A stretch of DNA of 64,000 bases from Isoetes taiwanensis (lineage: Eukaryota > Streptophyta > Lycopodiopsida > Isoetales > Isoetaceae), in the NCBI GenBank assembly GCA_021234155.1, contig JAJEKV010000060.1, positions 4,260,451 to 4,324,450 of the forward strand. Reading direction: 5' to 3'. Below the pieces are notes generated by a model. That model saw only the letters and a program-made list of their open reading frames with translations. It did no database searches and was not told where the DNA came from. The translations under genes were made by a program, and so were the position numbers. Below, in pieces: positions 35,690-46,017 of the stretch. Within the stretch, counting starts at the first letter, position 1. Each line of letters opens with the position of its first letter.

Positions 35690-36465
35690 ATAGGTTTTTG
35701 GATTGAATGGTGCATGCCCAACCTTCCTCTTTTTTGGTTTCCTTTCCTTCCCTCTTCTTCTTTTGTTCTTGATTTTTTTTCTTCCCATTCTTCCATGCCT
35801 CGTTCATTCTTCCTCCTTCTTTCTTTCTCATGCTTCATTTCTTCCTCATTCTTCCTCATGCTTCATTTCTTCCTCCTTCTTCCATGCTTCATTCTTTCCT
35901 CATTCTTTCTTCCCATATTTCTTCTTTCCTCATTTCTTTCTCATTCTTTCTTCCTCATTCTTTCTCATTTCTTTCTTCCTCATTTTCTCATTCTTTATTC
36001 CTCACTCTTTCTCATTCTTCCTCATTCTTTCTCATTTCTTGCTTTCTCATTTCTTTCTCATGCTTTCTCATTTCTTTCTCATTTCTTTCTCATTTTCTCA
36101 TTTGTTTCTCATTTCCATTCTTTCTCATGCTTTCTCATTCCTCATTCTTTCCCCTCCTTCCCTCATTTCTTTCTTCTCTTCCCTTCCTTATTCTTCATTT
36201 TTTTCATTTCTTATTCTTCATTCTTTTTAATTTCATTTCTTCATTCTTCATTTGTTTTTTTATTCTTCACATTTCTTCCTCACTTTCCATTCGATCCTTT
36301 TCTTTTCCCTTCCCTTATTTCTTCCTTCCATTCTATTCCCTTCCCTTCTCTTATTTCCTCTTATTTTTCTTCATTCTTTCTTGTTTCTTCTCTTATTTCT
36401 TCTCTATTCTATCCTTATTTCTTCTTGATGTTTTCTTCTTTGTTCTTATTCTTCTAATGCTTTGT
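35690..36465 (+). repeat. Pyrimidine-rich tract (ttctt/cctcattc repeats)
   Basis: About 770 bp of nearly pure C and T on plus, built of irregular ttcttcctcattctttctca-type repeats. Long open frames result only from composition (Phe, Ser, Leu, His). It probably lies in the leader or first intron of the second CACTA gene. Such tracts can form triplex DNA and mutate by slippage. Confidence 0.9.
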
Positions 36466-36594
36466 TACTTACATTGCTGCGACTTTCTATTACGATTTGG
36501 ACCCGACGGGATCTTGTACCGGCGTCCTTATTTTGGTAAGTAGTTGATCGCACTTGCATTTTATTTTTATAGTTTTAAGTAGGTTAAAAATTGA

Positions 36595-36990
36595 TGGAGT
36601 GGCTTGTTCAAGAACCGCAGGTTTGGCTCCACCTAGAGTGGGGAGGACCATGTGCAGGGTTGAAGTCCACTTTCACTACAATCATAAATGTTTCCTAGGT
36701 TAATGAGTGGCTTGTTCAAGGGGCGGTCGGCTCCACCTAGGTGGAGAGGACCCGCGTGCGGGTTCAAGTCCACTTCAGTTCCACTTGTTATTTTTAGGTT
36801 TAAAATAAAATTGTAGTGGCTTGTTCAAAGAACGCAGTCGGCTCCACCTTGCGTGGAGAGGACTAGGTGTCCGGGGTCCAAGTCCACTTTTCTTCTCATT
36901 CTTAGGTAGATGTGGCTACGGCAAGGACATGGTCGGCTCCACACGGGCCGGTGGGGAGGACCAGTGTGTTGAACCTTAGTTCCACGTTTA
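36595..36990 (+). repeat. Four imperfect repeats of about 105 bp in a gene leader
   Basis: Units start near 36,598, 36,707, 36,815 and 36,911 with gtggcttgttcaa or a variant. Each contains a self-complementary part (ctccacctaggtggag in the second copy) and ends in caagtccactt. The core is shared with the repeats at 17,925-18,245. A donor-like site (ttttg, gtaagt near 36,535) precedes them, so they are probably intronic. Confidence 0.8.
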
Positions 36991-37600
36991 TTGTCAGTTT
37001 TAGCTAGAGGTAGCTAGGGCTAGGTTAAGTTAACAGTAACTGGATGATTCCCTTCACACCCGTGCTAGTTAAAAAAAAAATAGGTTAGGCTAACTTAATG
37101 TAGTACTAATTCACACTAAAAGCGTTGGTAAAAAATAACTTAACTAATTAACTAAATTATTTCGAACATGTCTAGTTAAGTTAGTCAAAGGCATAAAAAA
37201 TTATATGTACAATTAACTAAACTTAAAGTGACCTCTATAGTGCTAATTTCTAATTTAGTTAATTTTTAGTTAATTTTGCTAACTAATCCAGAACAAGGTC
37301 GAAGATAAGTTTAGGTAGTGTTTTTGGTTAAAAAGTTAACTAAATTTTGGGACTATCTGCTAACTAATTAACTAGTAATCTGAATGTAAATTGGCCAGGT
37401 GGGTCTGAATACCCCTAATCTAACCTATTTAGTTCTTCTTGTTTCTTCTTCTTTTTTCTTGCTTTTGGGGGGGAGGGGTCGGATAAGGTATTAGTCGCCA
37501 TAGGGCGTGTTATAAGTAATGATTATATGGTGCATACATGTTTGATATTGTCGTATTATGTTGCATTTACTTTGTGCATGCTTGGCTTTTGTATTCATTA
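36991..37600. other. AT-rich spacer with recurring ttaactaa words
   Basis: Words such as ttaactaatta, ctaactaat and ttagttaat recur irregularly between about 37,070 and 37,400. No coding sequence; probably part of an intron of the second CACTA gene. Confidence 0.4.
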
Positions 37601-37619
37601 TTTTTGTTTTGTTTGTAGG

Positions 37620-40500
37620 CATAAAATGGCCTCGATGGAACGAGAGATGCTTAGTGAAATTAGAAGCATCCTCATCAATCACATATGCGCCTGAGCCAGG
37701 CCGGACGACATATACAAACCCGATGATCGAATTAACCGTTTTGTAGCATCGGTTGAGAAAGAATGTCGGTCTCGAATTATGTGGGAGGTGGCGAGCATGA
37801 GTCCGAGTTGGAAGATATGATGAGAAAAAGAACTTAAAGTCTTGGGTTTGCAATCCCGGCGCGAATTGAGGATGCTACTTAAGTATAAAGTGCCACTTAT
37901 GAGCCCCTATCTTTGAGGCATACGTGGGGCGATGGGCTAATTAGGTGGCGAAGTGCAAAGGTCCGCCCTTAAAGATCACAAGATGGCGATGCTTGATCTC
38001 AATGATGAACATGTGAAGGAGTTAGATAGTCTTATCCATGGTGGGAGCTCTATTGGTGCGGGGGGCTAGATTATCATTACATGCTCATGATAAATGTCTT
38101 TGCATTTATTGGCCGACATTCACATGGATCTTTGTTGGAGTTATAAAGTGCATTGGTAGTAAACAAGGCTGCCGGATATACCAAATCGGATCTTGGGAAC
38201 CACAGTACTTTAATCAAGATGATTATTATCTTGGCATTATGTGGAGAGGCCAAGATAGAGCTCATCATGGTTGTTGGTGACAAGTATATCCGTTTCAAGA
38301 GCCCAAGTCCAGCATTGGCCACACCCCTTGGACTTGCCCACGAGGTCTTTTGTGGAGATGAGCCACGAGGGACCAATGGTAGTCACGCCATTCATGAATG
38401 GAGGAACCTTTGCTGAGAATGCTTGACCATCTTAGAGCCAATTCTCTTCTTATAGGAGATGGTCAAATGCAATGCATAGTGCTCCAAGAAGGGCTGATAT
38501 GAAGATAAGTGCGCGAGTGGAAAGCCAAAATGAGACTTCGTGTATAAGTCGTCCCGAAATAGCTCTGGCTCTTGCGAAGGAGTCTATGCCATCCACGCTC
38601 GGGTTGGACACACACAAAACTCAATTGCAAAAGGTCAAACTCCATTTTGATGACTAAACTTACAAATGTGTGGGTGGCTATTGGTGATTGGGACCACGGC
38701 CCTCAGTTTTTTTTTAAGGAGCGAATGCCCAAATTGAAGAGCCGTTATACACTACAAGATGGAGCGGTCGCGATATCCTTGGTGGGAGAAGAGAGTTTTA
38801 CATCATCATCGGATGACCAAGCATCATGGGGGCATGAGATATCGACATATATTCCACAGGCTACATTTGCGAGATGCTCCTTGATTTTGTCCAGGGCAAT
38901 GCGGCTTATGGGGTTGTGTGTCCGGGGAACTTGGAGGAAGATTTCAGCGAGGTAAATATATATCCACTACGTTACCAAACATTTCTTTGGTTGCGGCATG
39001 TTAAAGATGCTCATTCTCTCATTACTTCCTGGTCAAGAAGTAGTGGAGCAACGGACTCACAGCGTTCAAGATCGCGACGATCATCACGGGGTTCGGGATC
39101 AGAAGAACATGGTCGCCATTTCGCTGACTTGGAGAGGAAGGATCAAACTGGCGTCCGCGTGTCAATTGAAGAAGAAGCGTCCATTTAAGCTTTGTTTTAG
39201 ACCGTAAGTCTGCGGGTGAATTAACCCGAATATACCCGACTATCATATTAATAATAATTTTTTGATGTAAGTTATGTGAACATATTATTTAAGATATCAA
39301 CCTTAAATATTAGTACTTTGTCATCTAAATTTGTTGTTTTGTTCATTCTCTTCACTTAGAATACATTGTAAAGTGCTCAAAAGGTTCTTAATCGGGCGGG
39401 ATATGTATATTGGGTGAGACATAAACAAGCTTTATATACCCACCATTTATGCTTGAGGGGCGCTCTTCCTAAGAAGGATGATGAGGGAAGTGTCTTTTAT
39501 ACTACTGCGAGGGGCGCGGTCACAAATAATATCTCTCGTTTATGGCCTCCCAGCGGTATAGGGGAGTGGCACGGTGCTTATGACCAACCTTGAAATAGAG
39601 GCGTCAAAATAAAATGAAACAGAGTTTCCCGAGAGATAGAAAAAGCAAAGGCGTTTAGCGGAAGAAGCTCACTTGATGATGGGCGAGACTTATCACGAAA
39701 AAGGAGGTACATGACCTAGTCATAGTCTTGTTTTATTATTTTGATATTCGCGTTGATCTATCGATGTATGTCAAAGGCACAATGTGGTCAAAGGCTGAGG
39801 CGGACTTGCGAAAAGAAGGAGGCGATTGGTCAAAAGTCCCTAAACCACTTAATCTCCACAAGGAAGATATCAAAGGTATTTCTTATTTTTTTTGTCATTC
39901 GTTCACTTTAACTTGTGATAATGTTGTGTGCCTTGCAATCAGTTGCATTCGAGCGTGCAAAGGATCCGAGAAAAAAAAAACATAGAGCTCCCGGACCAAA
40001 CAAAGCAACTAAAAGCCGCCAAAGCCGTCTCATTTGGCTCCGTGGTCGGAAAAGGGTTTCATTATAGATTAAGTAAGAGCTATATTAGTTCACATTAATT
40101 TTAATAAGAACTTTAAATGTCACTAGCTAATACTCGTTATATTGTCATAGGAATATCTATACGGGTTTGCCCCTAGCAAGCGGCAGTACAAGTAGCCCGC
40201 GGGCGTGGAAGGCGTTTATCTGTATCAGCGGTTATCTGACGAGGGAACTCTCCCAATTGGCGGGAATCACGAGGGGGTGCGTTGTAGAAAATTATTATAA
40301 TTCTATGAACTACATTAACGCCATATTCTTTTGGTTTTTATAGGAAGCGATGGGCGGATATGAATGAAGGTCTAGAGCATGACATGGGGCTCGAGGGAGG
40401 GGATCTGCAAGCGTCGGCTGGAGAGCCATCCAATCACTGTGTCGGGTTGGCGGTTCGGCGTTCTCTAACTTCGACGTTTCGGATGACTACTCCAATTTGA
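37620..40500 (+). pseudogene. Second CACTA-borne gene, unidentified and decayed
   Basis: A series of plus-strand open stretches with frequent shifts: ASVEKECRSRIMWEVASMSP (about 37,748), HKMAMLDLNDEHVKELDSLI (about 37,979), LTNVWVAIGDWDHGPQFFFK (about 38,660), LLDFVQGNAAYGVVCPGNLE (38,877), MWSKAEADLRKEGGDWSKVP (39,782) and ERAKDPREK (about 39,950). CACTA elements commonly encode a second, DNA-binding protein (TNPA-like), and position and leader structure fit that role, but I recognise no domain. Intron boundaries cannot be fixed. Treat function as unknown. Confidence 0.45.
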
Positions 40501-40555
40501 ATCACGAGAGAGAGTAGCTCTAGGCTAAAAGGGTGGATACTCCTCTTAACGAGTC

Positions 40556-40690
40556 TTTTGTGATTATTTAAAAATATAAATACAATTCACTTTTGTGATT
40601 ATTTAAAATATAAATATAAAAATAATTTTGTGACTATTTAAAAATATGAATATAAAAAACACTTTTGTGATTATTTAAAAATATTTTTTA
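40556..40690 (+). repeat. AT-rich minisatellite, about 36-bp unit, 3.7 copies
   Basis: Units start with ttttgtgattatttaaaa at about 40,556, 40,591, 40,626 and 40,663 and continue with tataaatataaaa-type sequence. A run of A/T (to about 40,737) follows. It lies just inside the right GC-rich block of the CACTA element. Confidence 0.8.
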
Positions 40691-40739
40691 TATTTATATT
40701 TTTATATAAATATTTTTATTTTTTTTATTTTTTTTTCCT

Positions 40740-41239
40740 ACACGCCGCATCGCGGCGTATCCACGTCTTTTTTTTTGCCGCGTGGCTTTCTATCTGTGGA
40801 GTTTTCGAATTTTCCGCGTGTATATTCCACGTGTCGCGTCGCATCGGGCGTCTACCGCGTGGCTTTTCGCGCGTGTATATTGCGTGTATATTCCACGTGT
40901 ATATGCCCGCGTGTATATACCGCGATGTCGTTCCGTGTCCGCGTCGCATCGGCGTATACCGCGTGGCTTTTACGCAAGACGGCAGCGTGGATTTTGGTGA
41001 TGTTCCGTGTATATTCCGTGTATATTCCCGCGTGTATATTTCACGCGTGTCACGTGCCACATCGACGTCTGCGCGACGTCGTGCGTGTCGCGTCTGCCTG
41101 CTGACGTCTGCGGCGACGCTATAGCGTCGCGTCGGCGGCGTGCGTCATATCGCGGCGAATGTCAGAACACGTCGTCTGCTGCGTGCGGCGACGCGGCCAG
41201 GGGCGTCGGCGTGGGCGTCAGCCCAGACGTCGCTATTGG
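40740..41239. repeat. Right GC-rich subterminal block of the CACTA element
   Basis: Motif copies (cgccgcatcgcggcgtat, cgcgtcgcatcgggcgtct, cgcgtcgcatcggcgtatac) alternate with cgcgtgtatattccacg-type units (40,815-41,050) and then cgtctgcgcgacg-type units. In reverse complement it resembles the left block (13,190-13,690). Terminal position and motif density suggest transposase-binding sites. Confidence 0.75.
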
Positions 41240-41268
41240 CGTCGCTAAATGCCCCTTTTCTTGTTGTG

Positions 41269-41271
41269 CAT
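41269..41271. repeat. Target-site duplication (CAT), right
   Basis: CAT directly after the right end ttgttgtg of the CACTA element, matching CAT at 13,158-13,160. Confidence 0.75.
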
Positions 41272-43872
41272 TGACAAAGTAGTCACAGACTAAGCCTCCC
41301 TTGGGCACAAAATCCACGAGGTAGAAAGCCAAGTTCGAGCTTAATTTGTACTTGTTCACTGCACCTCCCTTCTGGCCAACCTGTTTGTACTCTAATTCCC
41401 TCTCACATTCCTCAGTGGTCAGGTTAGGAGTAAGCTCATCGGTCCAGAGGTAATTATCCAAGTTCTCCTTCTCTGTAAATTTGAGTATCGATCGTCTCAG
41501 GAAGCTTTTGGGGACCATACTTGTGTGCCTCGTAAATGGCATCCTCTACTTTATTTATGATCACATAAGTGATCATTGGTATGCCATAAGTGAAATAACT
41601 GTTCTTAGCAGGCGTCCCATCTACCAGCACCCCGTGGCGCACACTCATATTGGCCTCTATCTGAGTGGTGGCCTGCAAGATCTTTGGATATTCCTCTGCA
41701 GGTTCAGATAAGAACACAAGTGTGATGTACTCTTAGGTGGTCTGCTTGACACAATTTGAGAGCATAGAGATGTAGTAGTCTATATACTGAGGGTATGTTC
41801 GACAGTCCACCACAAACAATGAAGCTGTCTTTGGAATAGTCTGGGTGGCAACAACCAGAGAACCCGGACAGGACTTCACCATGTAGGTTTCTGAGATAGT
41901 CTCAGGAATGTCCAAGTCCCCACTGACTCTGCACCTCAGCTCCACACGGACCTTTGATGGTAGATGGGCTGGTTTTCCCTTGTTCCTGGATTTATATGCT
42001 TGAATAAATCCAGGCGACCACTTCGAGTACCTGATCAGGTCTTCATCTGTTATTTTCATCATGTCCAAGATACCTTGCTCAGATATCCAGATATCTCAAA
42101 GAGGTCCTTTGAGATGGTCTCCCTTATGACACGGAGGTCTTTCATGGACTTGCAGGCCTCTGGAAAGGATGGTACCTCTTTGATTTTTGAGACCTTCTTC
42201 ACAAAGACTTGTCCATCTATAACAGACTGGAGCATCTTGAGAATTTCTTCTTCCCTTAACCCCTGTGCACTCCTCAAGTCTGTAACTGTAAAATCTTCAA
42301 GGAATCCTTTCTCAGGTTTCCTGCTCTTCCTACAAGCTCTCCTGCTGTCCACTTGTTCTATACCTCATTCCATTTGTCCCACACATGATCAGGACTGAAA
42401 ACTATGTAGTAGGAATCTGATGGGCCTTCCTTGGACGTCTTCTTCTTGGTGCTAGTTATCTTTCTTCTCCCCTGCTTCTTTCTTTTTGAAATTGGATGGC
42501 CAAGCTCAATCCATTGATTTCTAGCTTGCTTCAATTGCATGGGATATGGTCTGAGATAAGAATACAAAACCATAAGTTAGTACCATATAAATCTCCATTT
42601 CGCGTGTAAGCGGAGGTGCCTTAGAAGAGAAAGCAAAAAGCTTAGTCGCTAAGACTGCGAGAGACCGCCGACCCAACATTGGTCTCGGTCTCCGCGATAA
42701 TGCGAATGGGAATAAGAAACAAAGGCACTTACGCGTTGTATTGTACCACTGCACTTATTATGATCAGTGCAAGTTGAGGCGTGTAATGACTAAGGAAATT
42801 CAACATTGCCTGTAACTGAAGTGCTCCCTGTACTCCTTGGCACCTATCTTATCCATTTTCTCTATAAGCCTTTCTTTGCCTCAAGCCCGAGTCTTTGCCC
42901 ATCAATGGCGATGTAGCACAATCGTGTCGCTCTTCCTTAGGTCATCCCATGCCTTCCATGGGTATCCCGTCAATTCCTTTGAGTTTAGGATCTTGCGACC
43001 CATTACTCCCAGTTGAAGTGTTTAGCGCGTTATGGCTTGTCATTGACTAAGTCCCATGGTAGAACATCGGTGGGGATTTGGTAATGTGGTGGGATATTCA
43101 ACCATGGACTTCTGTATCCTCAGGGCATGTTTGGGATCAAAGATCCTAGGTATGAAAGATGCTCTAGGAGATCTTATCAGCTTGTCAATAGCTATCTTTT
43201 CTATTACATCTAAACCAAGTGGATACCATTGCTTGAATTTCATAAGCTTGTCTACAGCATCAACCCTTGATTTCTTTTCAATATCTGTTTTCTTCATTGG
43301 CTTTGGCAAAGGTACTAGGGGCAAAGTTTCTGACTCAAGTGCATCACCACTACCACCAAAACCAGATATGTAGAAGCTTGAAGATGGTTTCTTTTGCAAA
43401 CTTCGTCGAACTGTAGATACTCCTTCACATACAGAAGGCTAGCCATACTTTGTAACACGTCTGCTGTCTTATCTGACCTGAATCCATCTATACCTACATT
43501 GTATTTGGAAATGCTGAGATTCTTCTTTACGATCTTCTCTATTATGAAGACACCGGATGTGGTCATCAAGCTCCTTGCATGAAAGGATCAACCCTACTTT
43601 TTGAAGGCCGCATCTTTGTTCTCCCTTGAATCACGGGACCACGTCATACTTTGAGCACATACTTTGCGATAATATACCGTTCGGACCCCTCACCAAAAGC
43701 GTGTCTACGGCAAGTCGACTTAGCTTTCGCATGTTATGACTCTGCCGTCATCAATTAACTTTATGCCAAGAGTTCGATCTATCTCCTCGGTCTCTTCTTG
43801 TACTACCTTGGGGTCCTTCACAGGTTTCTTTGATGGTCGCGAAGTTGATGTAACTAGTGCTCTCTTGGAAGG
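41269..43872 (-). pseudogene. Gene D, 5' part: N-terminal region of an FCP1-domain protein
   Basis: The minus strand carries several long frames in order: KKPVKDPKVVQEETEEIDRT (about 43,830), LMTTSGVFIIEKIVKKNLSI (about 43,570), VDAVDKLMKFKQWYPLGLDV (about 43,240); after an acceptor (cttatctcag) at 42,551 PYPMQLKQARNQWIELGHP, SDSYYIVFSPDHVWDKWNEV, LREEEILKMLQSVIDGQVFV, SLFVVDCRTYPQYIDYYISM, and NSYFTYGIPMITYVIINKVE. The exon starting at 42,550 begins at the same position and phase as the gene C exon at 55,445 (PYPDQIIHARQQWKALG). The frame runs into the CACTA end at 41,268 and resumes at 13,160. The N-terminal region is unknown to me; the protein ends in an FCP1-like domain. There are frameshifts and stops (for example near 43,720 and 42,355). 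Confidence 0.65.
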
Positions 43873-44023
43873 CTGTAAAATAAATAATCAAGTTAGACAT
43901 TCTTGGAAGTATTTACGTGTTAAGTAAGTAACTTGACCAACATCTCGGCGTGGCGTGACAAGTCTATAAATTCGAGAGCAATTTTTTTAGGGATTGGCGT
44001 GGCGTGGCGTCGAAAAAGATCGG

Positions 44024-44097
44024 GGACGGTAAGATAGATGGAATGTGACTTCTGGCGTGTAAGCGCAAAGAATTCACATTCCATCTCTCTTCCGTCC
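44024..44097. repeat. Short hairpin upstream of gene D
   Basis: Arms 44,024-44,052 and 44,070-44,097 are reverse complements except for two mismatches and one bulge (core agatggaatgtga), with a 17-nt loop tggcgtgtaagcgcaaa. It lies in the 5' flank or first intron of gene D. It could be a tiny fold-back element or a small-RNA precursor. The loop word gcgtgtaagcg recurs (with a change) in the gene D intron at about 42,602. Confidence 0.6.
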
Positions 44098-44182
44098 TCG
44101 CTCGTAAAGAGTTGACCTCGACTATGACCTCGACAACCCTACTCTTCTGGCTGAGGCGTTTCCACGATTAATAACTACATCA

Positions 44183-44412
44183 TGGGTTTGGATGATTGTT
44201 TGTGCTTGGCTCCATGGCTCTCATTTTCGACCATTATTTTTTGTGCGGCAAAAGGGAAGCCACCGGGACTTCTCCAACCGGGAGTATATAGAGAGGTAGA
44301 AACAAATCGAGATTTTGGAATGAAAGTTTACATGCCTTCCACGGGAAAGAGGCAATTTGTCGTTTATAAGGCAAATGGGGCTTCAATCTTGCATCGAGCA
44401 TATAAGCCATAA
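44183..44412 (+). CDS. Unidentified ORF divergent from gene D
   Basis: A 76-residue frame includes GKPPGLLQPGVYREVETNRD and FGMKVYMPSTGKRQFVVYKA. Its 3' end runs into the dispersed repeat that begins at about 44,372, so the frame is truncated by it. A TATA-like tctataaattc lies at about 43,971 on plus. Family unknown. It may belong with the methyltransferase-like segment downstream. Confidence 0.3.
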
Positions 44413-45160
44413 TAAATGCAGTGCGATCAACCAAGCCTTTCAATGAAGATGAAGAAGTTGGAGTTGCGAGATCCGTGAGAGAAGTATATCATGTTGAATT
44501 CATTTTCACTGTAAAAATATTATTCTTTTCAATTCCATGACCCATCCCATGTGATAATATACGACCTTGAGAGAGAATTCAAAGAGAGAGAATTCAAATG
44601 CAACAACTCGACTTGTAAAAATCCACCATGAAAATTTATCTTAGCAAAGAATTTTAGTATGTACATTGGAGGTTGTCACATGTTAATTGTTCATTATTGT
44701 TCATTATATCAAAAAAAAACTTACTTGTGAACATCATTTCCGCTTTACCATAAGTATTGTTGCTGACGAAATAATTAGACGGAATAGCCAACAAGGGCTA
44801 TGAATATTCCATTATTAGATTGCGAACAGATTTTGTCCAAGAACACTAACATGATCTCTTGTACTCAACCTACAAAAAGTCCAATGTAATAGCAAAAACA
44901 ACTTAACCCAACCAAACACTATTGTGCAAATCCTCACAAGTAGACACAGACAACCATGTCCACTGAAAAAAGAATAGTTATTGGAATGGAATCCAAGCTC
45001 TAAGGTACACAAGCTTGAGGCCATAAGTTTGCAAAGTAGAATAACTTATAGAAAGTGGTCCTAAGTTAGCAAAGTAGTCCTATCTTTTTAACCCACATTT
45101 GGAAAAGATGTCTTAATCGCAGTTTGCTCTTGTCCCTAGCCTTATAAATTGATCCTCCTT
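44372..45160 (+). repeat. Dispersed repeat, copy 1 (direct relative to 61,940-62,886)
   Basis: From caaatggggcttcaatcttg to agccttataaattgatcctc this stretch matches 61,940-62,886 in the same orientation at high similarity. It lacks about 200 bp present in the other copy (62,590-62,780). Non-coding. The two copies bracket the 46.5-59.3 kb element at some distance. Confidence 0.85.
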
Positions 45161-45240
45161 GATCATTTCTATTTTGACAATTGTCCCTAGGCTTATAGAT
45201 TGATTGTCCTTGACCATTTCTATCTTGACAAAGGTGGTAT
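45155..45240 (+). repeat. Short tandem duplication
   Basis: A roughly 56-bp unit around ttgtccctagccttataaat ... cttgatcatttctattttgac is repeated once with changes (ttgtccctaggcttatagat ... ccttgaccatttctatcttgac), extending the dispersed repeat to the right. Confidence 0.6.
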
Positions 45241-45276
45241 ATTAGTATAACAGTAAAACATAAATAACTTTATTGG

Positions 45277-45660
45277 TTGACCCACAACCTCGGTACTATG
45301 ATAAACATTGCACTTAAGAAGGGCCACAACTGTGTAGCCGTGGACATAGAAACGGGGGCTGTGAACTTTATCAAGATGAGATTGGCTGCCTTACCTATTC
45401 TACCAGATGAGAATCAAGAGTTAGGTGCCAAATGTTCATCTGATTATTATGCCAAGATGGCGTCTTGGAGATCTGACCTCAGATCTACAAAGCTTTTAGA
45501 TGATGAAGCTACCTTTGCATAGCTGAAAGAAGTAGCTCTAGGTACTATTCACGAGGACAAGATTCGAATAGATCGTGATAAATGACCACAAGCGGAGCGG
45601 GCGGACGAGAGAAGGACCATCTTTGAGACAAGAAAAAAAAAAGAGGAAGACTATGATCTC
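45277..45660 (+). pseudogene. Methyltransferase-like C-terminal fragment
   Basis: The plus frame reads GTMINIALKKGHNCVAVDIE then TGAVNFIKMRLAALP and continues with DYYAKMASWRSDLRSTKLLD; after a stop at 45,520 it goes on with LKEVALGTIHEDKIRIDRDK. The first part resembles the SAM-binding motif at the C-terminus of beta-type DNA methyltransferases (GSGTTxxAALKxGRxxIGxDxxxxxxxxAxxRL). The catalytic motif (DPPY/SPPY type) is not visible. Such modules occur in some transposons and in host genes. Low-to-moderate confidence; the rest of the protein is unfamiliar. Confidence 0.4.
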
Positions 45661-46017
45661 GACCTTTGACTTGTTTCATGCTAAAATCTCTTTTTTAAAT
45701 TTGGTTTTCCCAGCTGGTGGAAAAATTTTGGATTTTTTTTTCTAAAGTGGTTTCCTAAGGTTTTAACGGTTTTCGGCAGCCGTAACTACTCTGAATTTCC
45801 AAAACTCGTGAAAGTTTGTTATGGGTATGTATTGTTACCGGATTAGTAACTTTATATGATTTCCAAACCTTGCCTTATCCATTCCGAGGCTTCAGCGGGC
45901 AGCTATCGAAGCATGCATGTTGGCCATATGGATTGGCATGCTTTGATCATTGCATGGATTTGCTTAAACGCCTGAGGTGATTGCATGGATTTGCTTATTG
46001 GTTGCCCTCTGCGAACA
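45661..46017. other. No gene recognised
   Basis: Unassigned sequence with a small duplication (gattgcatggatttgctta twice at about 45,950-46,000) just before the MITE fragment. Confidence 0.4.

Larger units (their letters stand above)
13161..41268. mobile_element. 28.1-kb CACTA-superfamily (En/Spm-like) transposon
   Basis: The left end (13,161-13,189) starts cacaacaagagaatgg and ends catttagcgacg. The right end (41,240-41,268) is its reverse complement at 26 of 29 positions. CACTACAAGAAAA...TTTAGCGACG is the usual end of plant CACTA elements; here the first bases are CACAA. A 3-bp duplication (CAT) flanks it. It contains a TNP2 transposase gene, GC-rich subterminal blocks at both ends, a second transcription unit, captured host sequence (SNF2, SET-like) and a large tandem array. 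It interrupts the coding sequence of gene D. The transposase is decayed, so the copy is probably not autonomous now. Confidence 0.85.

Noticed and set aside
35703-36543. Overlapping long frames rich in Phe, Ser, Leu and His
   Set aside because: Pure consequence of the C/T-rich repeat tract; three frames are open at once.
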